A model generated the notes under the pieces. It had not been told where the DNA came from, searched no databases, and saw only the letters and a list, made by a program, of their open reading frames with translations. The translations under genes and the position numbers were made by a program. From assembly GCA_963580455.1 (NCBI GenBank), contig OY756968.1:2827544-2891543 (forward strand): a stretch of 64,000 bases of DNA. Direction: 5' to 3'. The DNA comes from Euonymus europaeus. Lineage: Eukaryota; Streptophyta; Magnoliopsida; Celastrales; Celastraceae. Each line of letters opens with the position of its first letter. The stretch's first letter is position 1. Of the stretch, positions 23,116 through 34,543 are shown piece after piece.

Positions 23116-24413
23116 TGATAAGTGCCAGAATATATATTCTAAAATTGATTACATATAGGCATTTATAAATGATTAAGGTTTAAAGTGATGTATTTGTGCA
23201 TTAAACTCCAAATATTATTTTGGGCATCACTTTATTATTTTAAATGAAATTTTGCTTCCTTGTCATTTAACCTAAGCAATTGTGAAATTCTTTATCTATA
23301 AGTAAAAATATGTCATTCATGACATCACCATCATTTGCCTAAATAAATATCATGATATTTATATGTGTGATATTTATTTGTATAATATTTATATGTGTGA
23401 TATTTTTTATTTTATTATATTTATATTTAAAATATCATGATATTTACATAATATTTTGTCTATAAAAGGAAATGAGGTCTTTGATGATGAAGGATAGCAA
23501 GATTTCAAGATTCCAAAATTCCAAGATTTGAAGAATTGAAGAAACAAAGCAAGAAGAAGAAATCTTTTGGAGGAAGAACAAAGAAGGAGAAAAAGGGTTG
23601 TATTCCTTAGCTTGTATTTCTTATGTTTTATATTTTGCTTGATTATGTATAATTAAACTTTTGTAGTTAGGGCTTAACTTTGAAGCCCTAAACATGATTT
23701 CAATTATATAAGTTGTGTGGTGTGGATTGCAAATTTTCTTATAAGAATGATGATTTTGATTTTTCCATGTTATTTGAATTCTAATATTTTTGTTTCTTTG
23801 ATTAGCTAACTTTGAAACATCTATTAGAGTTAATTGTTGTAGAACAAGATCAATTACCCTGTTGAATATGTTCTTATTTGCAACATATAATTCGGTTAAA
23901 CGAATTATGAAAAATCAATTCTTGAATATCTAAGTACAAACACCATGTATTAGGATTCTTGTAACATTCATATTCTCTTTACTCCTATTGGGTTTTTAAT
24001 TGTTAATTGATGCAAACATCATGCTAGATTTCAATTAAGAATACACGTACTGAGGTAAACACCATGCACTGTACATGCACCTAAGAGAGAATCATACAAC
24101 TTGAGTTTGACCATGACCTTGTTGTGAATGTTGTCATCATATATTTATTGAAAATTTCAATCTACCATTTCTTATAAATTGTTTGATTGTTTTGTGGTGG
24201 ATAGTGAGTCCTAGCAAGGATTTTTGGAAATTGAAACTCATCACTTAATATTCTTATTTTTAATACTAATGTTTTTTTATTTTATGTTATAAGACTTAAA
24301 CACCCCCCCTTTACTATTATGTGTAAATTATATTCAAGTGTTAGGTTGTATATTTATTAGTATCACTCCTTGTGGGATCGACTTTTACTTGTCAATTATA
24401 TATTATTTGTACA
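23116..24413 (+). repeat. 5' LTR of the gypsy element
   Basis: 1298 bases from TGATAAGTGCC to TTGTACA. A TATAAAAG box at 23461-23468 is the probable LTR promoter. It is almost identical to 29460-30758. Confidence 0.93.
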
Positions 24414-24418
24414 ATTTT

Positions 24419-24436
24419 TGGCGCCGTTGCCGGGGA
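24419..24436 (+). other. Primer-binding site (Asp tRNA type)
   Basis: TGGCGCCGTTGCCGGGGA begins five bases after the LTR and is the standard Athila/Tat primer site. Confidence 0.9.
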
Positions 24437-25213
24437 GTGATTCCCTAATACAGTGTCAACTAACTCTTGTTTATTATTTAGTTATTTATTACTGTTGTTA
24501 ATTACTATGGTTGGCTTCATTGCCCCATATTTTTAATGGTCGGTTCAACCGCCTACTTTTGTTAATATATGTATATATAATATATATTATAGTTATATAT
24601 CTATTAGAATTAATGGCTGGTTTTACCGCCTATTAATATGCATTAATATTTTCTAACATTACTATTTTTTTTTATTCATGGTTGGCTTTATATGCCCCAT
24701 TTTATTTTTATGTATACTAACTTTTTAATTATTTGTATTTCTTTTTGTGGTTGGCCTTATCAGCCCCATTTTATTTTTTCTGTATATTAAGTTTTTTTTA
24801 GCACCTCATATATGGAAGGTTATTAATTAACATGGTTGGCATTATCTGCCCCATTTTATTTATTCTGTATACTATTTTTTTTTATTATTATTATTTTTTT
24901 TATATTTTTTTTTATCTTAGCACCTCCTATATGGAAGGTTATTAATTAATGTGGTTGGCTCAAATCGCCCCATTTTTCTTAATTTATTTTTATTTTTATT
25001 TTTATTTTTATGTATACTAACTTTTTATATACTGTATACTAACTCCTAATTTTTTATATAATGTATACTAACTACATTAATTTTGTTGATTGTGATTGAC
25101 ACAGTCATCCTCTAAATTTCCTGTATATTAATTTATGTTTATGGTTGGCTTTGCCACCTAAATATCTCATTGCTATTTTTTTTTTCTTTTTCTTCTATTA
25201 TACAGATACATGC
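24437..25213 (+). repeat. Gypsy leader with reiterated ATGGTTGGC micro-ORFs
   Basis: The AT-rich leader carries eight copies of a (A/G)TGG(T/C)(T/C)GG...GCC motif, at about 24507, 24536, 24613, 24678, 24749, 24832, 24951 and 25141. Six begin with ATG and open short frames encoding peptides that start Met-Val-Gly or Met-Ala-Gly. Stops close several after 7 to 16 residues. The first two overlap as TAATG at 24534-24538. A larger unit with CACCTC, TATATGGAAGGTTATTAAT is repeated with a 119-base period (24802, 24921). The gag ATG is at 25214. Confidence 0.75.
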
Positions 25214-26612
25214 ATGTCCCGCTCAGATTCGGAGAACTTATTGAGTGACAACATCTCGTTAGACACAAAATTAGCGGATATTCGTCTATTTTGCCAACAA
25301 CGAAAAAGAGACCGTCAAACTCCTGAGATATCACCTTTGACGTCACCAGTCACAAGTCCCAGAGTCATAGTCCAAATGGCAGAAGAACCAACTGACATGA
25401 GTAGGCCACTTAAGGATTTTTCAGTGCCTCAAGCAGCTGATCAGGCCTCATGCATTGTCTACCCCCAGACTACCGTAGACAATTTTGAACTAAAGTCGGG
25501 CATGATCCATTTATTACCTACATTCTTGGGCCATGCTGGAGAAGATCCTCATATGCATCTTAAAGAGTTTTTTGATGTGTGTTCTACAATCAAAATAAGA
25601 GGATTAACTGATGAGCAAGTCCGTCTACGATTGTTTCCATTCAGTTTGAAGGAACAATCGAAGACATGGCTTCACTCTTTACAAAGAGGATCAATTAGAA
25701 CATGGACAGATTTGGCAAACAAGTTCTTGACAAAATTCTTTCCAGCTCAAAGAACAAATAAAATAAGAAAAGAGATCGTGAGCATTCAACAAAATGATGG
25801 AGAAGTATTCCATGAGTATTGGGAGAGGTACAAGAGACTCTTAAGTTCTTGTCCTCATCATAATATTCAAGAATGGCTTCTTATGCAATATTTTTATGAG
25901 GGGATGTTGGATTCAGATCGAAAAATGGTGGACGCCACATCTGGTGGTGGACTGATGAATAACAATGCAGAGCAAGCAAGGGAAATGTTCGAAACTCTAT
26001 CAACCAATTCTCAACAATGGAGCTACAATAGAGTGAGAGAACCGCAAAAAAAAAGTTGGAGTCTATGAAGCACAGTCAAGTTCAATCATGGAAGCTCAGA
26101 TTGCCAATCTGACAGATATGGTGAAGCAGCTAATCATTCCAATAGCTCAGGTGTGTACTATTTGTAGTACACCTGGACATGCCATGGGAAATTGCCCACA
26201 AAATGAAGTTGCTGTCTTAGATGGTCAAATCAATGCATTGACCACCTATCCAAATCAGAACATGAATCAGATGCAAAGGCCACGTAATGATCCTTTCTCT
26301 TCTACCTACAATCCAGGATGGAGGAATCATCCAAATTTTAGGTGGAGTAATAATCAACCAATGCAACAGCCTTTTACCCAAGTACCACAACATCGGGGTC
26401 AAGTTGAGCCTTCAAAACCATCACTTGAAGATATGGTTACATCAATGGCGCAAAGCACTCAAGCGTTTATGCAGAAAACAGATAACGCCATTGCAAATCT
26501 GGAGCAACAAATGGGACAATTAGCCACTGCCTTAAATGAAAGAGAACCTGGAAAATTTCCTGGCCAAGTTGTTGTCAACCCCAAAATGAACGAACAGGCC
26601 AAAGCATTTTGA
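25214..26612 (+). pseudogene. Gypsy gag, frameshifted
   Basis: Gag would form the particle that packages element RNA. From ATG 25214 the frame encodes a retrotransposon gag domain with GHAGEDPHMHLKEFFDVC, FPFSLKEQSKTWLHSL, WTDLANKFLTKFFP and EYWERYKRLLSSCPHH. It stops at 26068, just after a run of nine A residues at 26046-26054. A second frame, one base away, continues from there to 26612. It carries a CX2CX4HX4C zinc knuckle (CTICSTPGHAMGNC) and a Gln/Met-rich tail. The break is at a homopolymer and may be a recent indel, a sequencing slip or a programmed shift. An earlier non-ATG frame opening at 25145 is not needed. Confidence 0.85.
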
Positions 26613-26856
26613 ACCTGGGCAGAAAGTCTTGTTATATAACTCAGGCCTTCGGCTATTTCCAGGTAAGCTTCGTTCACGTTGGTATGGTCCCTTTCTTATT
26701 ACTCATGTTTTTCCTCATGGTGCAGTGAATCTTCAACACCCACAGACAGGAAACATTTTCAAAGTGAATGGTCATCGTCTCAAGAACTATTTAGAGCTAG
26801 CAACAGAAAATGTTGAAGAAAATTTACAGCTCACGGATCCTGTTCCACTCACTTGA
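26590..26856 (+). pseudogene. Integrase C-terminal remnant fused behind gag
   Basis: [20 protein letters not shown] and [20 protein letters not shown] are the end of a gypsy integrase. They follow directly after the gag tail, in another frame. Protease to integrase core, several kilobases in related elements, has been deleted at about 26590-26605. The frame ends in a TGA at 26854-26856. The next segment contains AGCGCTTGTGGGAGGCAACC, a sequence usual after pol in this lineage. Confidence 0.85.
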
Positions 26857-27336
26857 GACGTCATTATGTCTGGCTAATGACATTAAACTTAGCGCTTGTG
26901 GGAGGCAACCCATATTTCTTTCTCCCTCTACTTGTGTGTTTATTTTTATTTTGTTCATTTGATTTAAAGAAAAAAACAACAAACAAAAAAAAAGAAAACA
27001 AATAGTATATCTATCCATATTTATATATATTTGGATTGCTTCCGCAATATATATTTTGATCGGGTAAGTTGGTATGATAAATTATGCTACTAATTTCATG
27101 TATAGGAAAATTCTGTCTAAGGAGTTTGGTATTTAAGTGGACCACTGTGTCCCTCCAATCTTTCCTGGGAATTTCCCTGGTGTAATTAGTGATATAATTG
27201 TTTATATCTTCTTTACCAATGATTTTGATTAAAAAAAAAAAAAAGTAACCCTAATTGTTTTCTTATCATACTCTGTTTATTCTTGATTTTCACATCTCTT
27301 TCCTTTCAGATCGTCTTTCTCTTCCTCCGTCACAGT

Positions 27337-28320
27337 ATGTCGCGCAGCCCCCGTGATGCCGTTGCGACGGTCGACTTATTCGCCAGAGCTACAATCCTGC
27401 CAGAACGTCGAATCGATTCAAAAATTCTGAACGATTCTGCCAACCGATGGGCCATGAGCTACCTCCGTGACCATTCTCTGCTGTTCTTGGTCGATCCTGA
27501 TCCAAAAGATGAATTACCGGTGTATCCTCACATCGTTCGCTCTTTCTACCATACTCTTCACAAAATACCCCACTCTTCTGGCACTCAACCAGTGTATCAG
27601 GTTGACATCCCTGGTCTTCGGCTTCGATTCACGTCAGCGGATATTTGCTCGTGTTTAGGTTATCCACCTACCGCTGACGTCGCTGTAGGTTTTCAAGTGC
27701 CGATCTCTATTTCCCATCAAGAGATGATTGATGATCTGTGTCAAGGGCGACACGATCCGAATAATGCTGCTTCTACACGCCGCTCTTATTTGCCGTCCAC
27801 GATGTGGATGCTTGATGATGCCATCCGAAGTAACCTTTGCCCCATTGGACACAGTCAACAACGCCAGGGTAACATACTTTCCGTTCTGTATTACATGTAT
27901 CGCGGAGTCTGGTTTGATATTGGCCGGATTTACCTTGAGAGCATTCTTAAGGCGAAGACCCTTGTAGAGAAACAAACAACCAAGGTCGGGAGATTATATT
28001 TCCCGAGACTCATCACGCGGTTGCTTTTCAGTATGGGCATTCTCCCACCTCCCAGTCAGACAACTTCCAATTATCCAGTGACGGTTTTGGAGAACTCTAC
28101 CTGGCGTCAGAGTACTGGCCACATGCGTTCCAATGCTCGCAGACAACGAACACCGCGAAGTCCAGTTGCTTTACCACTGGAAGCGTCTGACTCTTCTGCT
28201 GCTGCACTACTTTCGACTGACCACATTCATGACATCCTAGCCCGCCTGCATAGGTTGGAGGTTGGACAACAGCGGCTGGAACACATGCTGAACGTCCTAA
28301 TGAATATGATGCGGCGCTAG
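27337..28320 (+). CDS. Third ORF of the gypsy element (env-position, plant transposon protein type)
   Basis: An intact 327-residue frame from ATG 27337 lies between the pol remnant and the 3' LTR, the position of the extra ORF in Athila/Tat elements. Landmarks include SRSPRDAVATVDLFARATIL, NRWAMSYLRDHSLLFLVD, VVxSFYxxL-like spacing and FTSADICSCLGYPPTADVAV. These resemble the 'putative plant transposon protein' group. It starts MSRS, like the gag. I see no signal peptide and no membrane segment, so it is not a classical envelope protein. Its function is unknown. It is open although gag and pol are broken, as expected for a young copy. Confidence 0.7.
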   Translation: MSRSPRDAVATVDLFARATILPERRIDSKILNDSANRWAMSYLRDHSLLFLVDPDPKDELPVYPHIVRSFYHTLHKIPHSSGTQPVYQVDIPGLRLRFTSADICSCLGYPPTADVAVGFQVPISISHQEMIDDLCQGRHDPNNAASTRRSYLPSTMWMLDDAIRSNLCPIGHSQQRQGNILSVLYYMYRGVWFDIGRIYLESILKAKTLVEKQTTKVGRLYFPRLITRLLFSMGILPPPSQTTSNYPVTVLENSTWRQSTGHMRSNARRQRTPRSPVALPLEASDSSAAALLSTDHIHDILARLHRLEVGQQRLEHMLNVLMNMMRR

Positions 28321-29459
28321 CCATCTTCCCCTCCCACCATTGTCCGAGCATTTTCATCTCATGTTGTATTTTTTCTACCCCTGTTTTTGTTTTTTGCATT
28401 GCATTTCCCTACTAATTCTCTGTTGTTACATTGAGGACAATGTTTCATTTTAGTTGGGGGTAACATATGCATGCAAAAATGGATGATTTGATAAAAGATG
28501 ATTTGCTACACTACAACTGGTTTGAGTCAATTTTTTTCTATCTGGATTGTTAGAAAGCAATTTCTAAAACTTTTTTGTGCACGAATACTAAGTCTGTGGT
28601 AAGATGGATGATAATGCATAATACTAAGAAAATTTTCAAGGATAAAGCAGCATGAGGTGAATTATAAATGAGTAGAGAGAAATGAGAAAACAACTTATGA
28701 ATTTTCATTGATCTTTAGAAATGGATAATTACTGTCAATGAACACCATTACATGGTTTGTGGAATGCTGGTAGGATGCTGAGGATGATAGAGATCAATTT
28801 TATTAGACCAATGTTGTAATTTACTGAGGCTTTGTTGTATTGTATGGTATTGTGGAAGAAGAAAAAAAAAGAGACAAAAGAAAAGAAAAAAAAACAGAAA
28901 GGAAAAACAGAAACTTGTATGATATTGTGAATTTGAGACAGAAGAAAAATTAAGTCTTATTCTTCCTTAAGAAGACATGTAGTTTCTTTTCTGTTTTATG
29001 GGTTGATTATTTTCTTAGCAAAATTGATCTCTAGAATTCCAAAGCAGGTTTGTTGGTAAGACTGGTGGAAGTTCTAGACAGCTAATATACCTATCTTTTG
29101 ATCAATGTTTGTTTATCTGTTTGTCCTTAAATTGATTATTCTTCTGAGTGCTTATATATTTTCCAACTCCATGAGAGAAATTCTATCCATTGAAATCATT
29201 TTCTTACCTGTGAGAATATGGAGTTGAGACTTTTTACTTGGATAATTTCTTGAAGTTTATGCATTATGGTTTGTGGTAAGAAGGTTTTGACTTGGTGCAC
29301 ACACACACAAATGTTAGGAATTGTGACTATAATAATTTGGATAGCAATTATGATCTCTTACTTTTTGTTCTGTTATTGTGTGGTGTTCTTTTTAAATCAT
29401 TATGACATTTCCTTTACGCTTGTATTGCTAGGGACTAGCAATAAGCTAGTTGGGGGTTG
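28321..29459 (+). other. Gypsy 3' non-coding region and polypurine tract
   Basis: This 1.1 kb segment has no ORF of note. ACATTGAGGACAATGTTTC then AGTTGGGGGT at about 28432-28462 is a sequence typical of the Athila group. A second TTGGGGGTTG at 29450-29459 directly abuts the 3' LTR and is the functional purine tract. A purine-rich stretch lies at 28855-28915. Confidence 0.7.
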
Positions 29460-30758
29460 TGATAAGTGCCAGAATATACATTCTAAAATTGATTACATAT
29501 AGGCATTTATAAATGATTAAGGTTTAAAGTGATTTATTTGTGCATTAAACTCCAAATATTATTTTGGGCATCACTTTATTATTTTAAATGAAATTTTGCT
29601 TCCTTGTCATTTAACCTAAGCAATTGTGAAATTCTTTATCTATAAGTAAAAATATGTCATTCATGACATCACCATCATTTGCCTAAATAAATATCATGAT
29701 ATTTATATGTGTGATATTTATTTGTATAATATTTATATGTGTGATATTTTTTATTTTATTATATTTATATTTAAAATATCATGATATTTACATAATATTT
29801 TGTCTATAAAAGGAAATGAGGTCTTTGATGATGGAGGATAGCAAGATTTCAAGATTCCAAAATTCCAAGATTTGAAGAATTGAAGAAACAAAGCAAGAAG
29901 AAGAAATCTTTTGGAGGAAGAACAAAGAAGGAGAAAAAGGGTTGTATTCCTTAGCTTGTATTTCTTATGTTTTATATTTTGCTTGATTATGTATAATTAA
30001 ACTTTTGTAGTTAGGGCTTAACTTTGAAGCCCTAAACATGATTTCAATTATATAAGTTGTGTGGTGTGGATTGCAAATTTTCTTATAAGAATGATGATTT
30101 TGATTTTTCCATGTTATTTGAATTCTAATATTTTTGTTTCTTTGATTAGCTAACTTTGAAACATCTATTAGAGTTAATTGTTGTAGAACAAGATCAATTA
30201 CCCTGTTGAATATGTTCTTATTTGCAACATATAATTCGGTTAAACGAATTATGAAAAATCAATTCTTGAATATCTAAGTACAAACACCATGTATTAGGAT
30301 TCTTGTAACATTCATATTCTCTTTACTCCTATTGGGTTTTTAATTGTTAATTGATGCAAACATCATGCTAGATTTCAATTAAGAATACACGTACTGAGGT
30401 AAACACCATGCACTGTACATGCACCTAAGAGAGAATCATACAACTTGAGTTTGACCATGACCTTGTTGTGAATGTTGTCATCATATATTTATTGAAAATT
30501 TCAATCTACCATTTCTTATAAATTGTTTGATTGTTTTGTGGTGGATAGTGAGTCCTAGCAAGGATTTTTGGAAATTGAAACTCATCACTTAATATTCTTA
30601 TTTTTAATACTAATGTTTTTTTTATTTTATGTTATAAGACTTAAACACCCCCCCTTTACTATTATGTGTAAATTATATTCAAGTGTTAGGTTGTATATTT
30701 ATTAGTATCACTCCTTGTGGGATCGACTTTTACTTGTCAATTATATATTATTTGTACA
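29460..30758 (+). repeat. 3' LTR of the gypsy element
   Basis: 1299 bases, TGATAAGTGCC to TTTGTACA, with TATAAAAG at 29805-29812. Compared with the 5' LTR I find about three substitutions (for example ATATATATTC/ATATACATTC, GATGTATT/GATTTATT, GATGAAG/GATGGAG) and one T-run length change. Confidence 0.93.
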
Positions 30759-30871
30759 GTTATAAGATTATATTAAATTGTTACTAACGACATAACAATA
30801 TATATAACATATAAATATATATATATATAACATATAAATATATATATATATTTACATTTTGTTATATTTTT

Positions 30872-30945
30872 ACATTTTGTTATATTTTTATATGTTATAA
30901 TATATATATATATATATTATAACATATAAAAATATAACAAAATGT
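30872..30945. repeat. Perfect 28-base inverted repeat in the hAT-like element core
   Basis: The arm at 30872-30899 (ACATTTTGTTATATTTTTAT...) is the exact reverse complement of 30918-30945, with an 18-base AT loop. A partial third copy of the arm precedes it. It would extrude as a cruciform or fold as a hairpin RNA. Confidence 0.85.
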
Positions 30946-31244
30946 AAGAACTTGAACTTCAACCGATGTAAATATGTGTGTGTCTATATATTACATATAC
31001 ATATATATAGTATGCATGTATATATATATATAACATATACATACATAGTAACATAAATATATAATATTATAATATTTTGAAATTCGGGAATGGAGCGAGG
31101 ACGGGTGTTACCCGTCCCATCAGGTTCGGGGATTTCCCAAACCTTAAAAATTGGGTATGGGACCGGGAAGGGTTCGAGTTTGGGGATAGGGAGGGCAAGA
31201 CAAACCCGCCCCCGCCCCGCTCCATTGTCATCCATAATACAGAC

Positions 31245-31592
31245 GATGAATCATGATGGATATACAGAATTACAAACCATCCCATCATAATGGGTCCATG
31301 GCCAATGGAGACTAAACAGGTCCATTACTTTTAGCCGTTGGACAGACCCACATCTTACGAAATGTTCAAGAACTCAATAGGTTCACAGCTTAAAGTAGTA
31401 ACATGACAGGCCCATAGCCTTCTAAAAAGCCCACTTTCTGGTCTGTTATCCAACAGGCCTATGGATGGACGTATCGTCCACCTGACAAGGCAATTGTGTA
31501 GTCAAGAAGATACATATAATGAACAATAAACACAAATAAGTATGTGAGCAAGGAATCAAATATTTACAAAATCAAGATTAAAGAAATTAGTA
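31245..31592. other. Short spacer between the hAT-like element and the Helitron
   Basis: No gene. Several GGCCCA/GCCCA-type cores occur (for example about 31410-31425), but no transcription unit begins nearby. Confidence 0.5.
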
Positions 31593-32154
31593 TCTATAAC
31601 TTATAGAAAAGCGGAAGGAGAGAGAGTGTTAAAAAATCATCTCATGTTGCCATGTCAGCATCCGTAAAAACAACACCTGGATATGATTTATAATTATTAT
31701 TAAATTGATTTTATTGATTTTTTAAAACATGCATTCTAATTGTAATTAGGTTGTTGCCATGTCACTATACCAGTGCCCGGAAAAACAATTACTGAATTTG
31801 GTTTAAAAAACCATTAAATTGGCTTCAGCAGTCGTGCGTCGTGGGAAGACATCCCTCAATGAATATTATGATTAAAAACAAACGTATACAAACAGAATAA
31901 AGCATCTGATTTAATGAGCAATAAAATGGTTTAACACCATTCCCACTAAACCAGCTTATACATTGAACAAAATGAATACATTTTACACATGACTTTAAGG
32001 ATTCTAACAGCCATGACTCTTGGGAAGCTTCATAAGTACAACGATATTGCTTCACCCATGTTCTACAGTAAAAAACTGAATTGAAATGATTATCAATGAT
32101 ATAAATATACCACACTAGCGCCTATCAATCTCAGTATCCTACCAAGCATAAGAT

Positions 32155-34543
32155 ATGGAGGTAGCCTTAGCTGATGTACGACCTGATAATATCAATTGGC
32201 ATATAATTGCAAGAGTCTCTCGGATGTGGGACTCTGTTAACATCAAGAATGACAATGAGCTGATGAGCATAGATATGTTACTGCTTGACAAAATGGTAAG
32301 TATCGAAATGTTACAAATAAAAGTTCAATACTTTTGTTTATGTTGTCATGCCTTTTATTTATCTTTTAAATATTCCATACCATAGGGCACTACTATGCAT
32401 GCCACAGTTCATAAGCGCCTTGCAAATCAATTCCGACCCAAGCTGCAAGAAGGCATTATTTACAAAATATCTATTTTCAAAGTGGTGAATAGCAAGGCTG
32501 AATACAAAATAGTTGATGGAGAGTTTACTATTGCTTTCATACCTTCAACACGTTTAGAAAAACAAAGAGATGTCTCGACACTCTCAATTGAGAAGCACAA
32601 GTTTTATTTCCAGCAACCACAAGACATTCAGAATAGACTCAACAAGAACAAAATTATAACAGGTATATTCTCAACAAGAACAAAATTCTAACAGGTATAT
32701 TTACAATTTTTAAAAAAGCATAACTACATTCAATTATTTGTTATATTTTTGACACCCAACTCTATTGGAAAAAATATAGATGCGATCGGACTACTTACAA
32801 AAGTTGGAATTATTGGACAATTGCCCGTTTACGGAAAAGATGTTGATAAGCTAGACATCGAGATTAAACTTGAGGGGTATATTCTGACTTTTGTTCTTCT
32901 TTAAATGTTGTTGGAGTATGTAGATAAAAGTTATATAACCATTTTAATGACTCAATATGTATCCCAGAGCAAGAAATGCATGCCACACAACATCTATTAC
33001 GTATAAGTTTTTATTTAATTATTTTGCAGGGATTTCATATTGAAGGTAAATTTGTGGGCAGACAAGGCATTGCAATTTAAGGACTTGGTGTCAAACAAGA
33101 ATGACGAACCAACAGTGGTGATCATCACTTCTACCATGGTTAAACAATACAAAGGTAAAAGAACGAAGCCAAATTTTATTGTGATAAAATTTTCAAAAGC
33201 TTGATGCTAACATTAAATTGTTAAAATTTCAGAACAATATCAATTGTCATCCACCGGAGCTACTAAAGTGTATCTAAATATGGACATACCTGAGACGAAA
33301 GTAATTCTACAGAGGTATTATTTCATGGTTTTTAAAAATATTTCTTACATATACTTCATGTTTATAATGAAAAGTTTTAAAATTCATAACATACCTCCTA
33401 GGATTGGCGCAGAAGGTATGCGTCTAGGTCTACTTGAATCAGATCCAGTGCACCACATTTCCCTCAAAGATCAGATGTCTAACAATAGGAAAAACATACA
33501 AGAGATACTCACAATGGTCCCTCAAAAGGAAGTCGGAAACTCGATTATAGTTACTCTACTTGCAAAAATAACAGAAGTGCAAAACAAATATGGATGGTAC
33601 TATTATTCATGCGAGGCTTGCAAGAGGAAGCTGATTGTAAAAGATATTGCATACAATTGCAATTGGTGCAAAAAAAAAACTGAATTCCCAACTACAAGGT
33701 ATGATGCTGACGGTTTTTAAATTATGCATATAGAATGAAAAAATTCAAAACTAAAAGTTATTAATTTTTTTATCATATGCAGCTTCAAAGTCCAAGTTGA
33801 GGTAAAAGACAGCACTGGCTCTACAACTCTCACAATGTTTGATGGAGACATACAAAAAATCATTGGAATTTCAGCATCAAGACTTATAGAACACTATGGA
33901 CCTTCTCTAAAGGATCTGCCGCCACAGCTAAAGACACTTAACAACAGGACCTATGTGTTTCAATTGAGGGTCACTGATTATAATTTGATTTTTGGGAACG
34001 AGAACTATACGGTGATGAAAGCTTTTGAAGAGGGTAAAGATCCATCAGTTGAAAATGCAAATGAAATAACAGTGAAAGTAGAAGTTCCGGAAAATGAAGG
34101 GGCCCAGGTTTTATGATTATGTTTTATTATATAAAAAAAATTAGCATGATACATTCAATCAAATCTTTTAATGGATATTTCTTTGCAAAACTTTTGAAAT
34201 ACTTGCAGGTGGCAAAGCGCAGACGCGTTCTCATTCACAATAACAGAGCAACACATCCTACCAAGAATATACAACCTCAGGTATGTTTAAATTTTATCTA
34301 AATATTTATAATGAAAATTAGGAGACTGAATTGTCTATTAACTATTGTATAAAATCTTAGGGGCCCGAAGAGGAAGGTGTTATTGTGCATGATGACACCA
34401 ACATGATTGATGAGTGTGAAATATTGGAAGACAAGGATGTTAATGATGATGCAGATACTGTGGTAATAACATCGTTGGATCGATTATCAACATCAAGGAG
34501 GAAAATGTACCGTAGAAAGAATACTCAAATTGTTGATGATTGA
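32155..34543 (+). CDS. Helitron RPA1-like single-strand DNA-binding protein
   Basis: Plant Helitrons often carry a replication protein A large-subunit homologue thought to coat single-stranded intermediates. Nine exons join in phase: 32155-32295, 32386-32662, 32780-32876, 33030-33154, 33233-33314, 33402-33698, 33783-34107, 34209-34280 and 34361-34543. They give 532 residues. OB-fold regions include NWHIIARVSRMWDS at the start and DFILKVNLWADKALQF in the middle. A DBD-C-like zinc finger CEACKRKLIV...CNWCKKK lies near residue 330. A basic VAKRRRV after exon 8 may be a nuclear signal. A 32-base tandem repeat (32638-32701) duplicates the exon 2 donor; only the first donor keeps the frame. Confidence 0.85.
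32638..32701 (+). repeat. 32-base tandem repeat duplicating a splice donor
   Basis: Two adjacent 32-base copies with one mismatch span the exon 2/intron 2 border of the RPA-like gene. Each ends in AACAG followed by GTATATT. Splicing at the second donor would read into a TAA. Confidence 0.85.

Larger units (their letters stand above)
23116..30758 (+). mobile_element. Athila/Tat-type Ty3/gypsy retrotransposon, internally deleted
   Basis: Two LTRs of about 1.3 kb bound a 5.05 kb interior. After the left LTR comes TGGCGCCGTTGCCGGGG, the Asp-tRNA primer site used by Athila/Tat elements. Then follow a 0.8 kb leader, a frameshifted gag, the last 80 or so codons of integrase, a third ORF, a long 3' non-coding region and a GGGGGTTG purine tract. 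Protease, reverse transcriptase, RNase H and the integrase core are missing. I find no 5-base target duplication (ATATA on the left, GTTAT on the right). The LTRs differ at about three bases and one homopolymer, so insertion was recent. Confidence 0.92.
22802..31236. mobile_element. hAT-like non-autonomous element, split by a gypsy retrotransposon
   Basis: The left end reads TAGGGATGAAAAT and the right end, reverse-complemented, reads TATGGATGACAAT followed by a G/C-rich GGGGCGGG block. These look like the degenerate termini of plant hAT MITEs. The flanking octamers, ATAAAGAT (22794-22801) and ATACAGAC (31237-31244), agree at 6 of 8 positions and fit an aged 8-base target duplication. Removing the inserted LTR element leaves about 790 bases with GC-rich ends and a very AT-rich core. 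No transposase is present. Confidence 0.65.
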
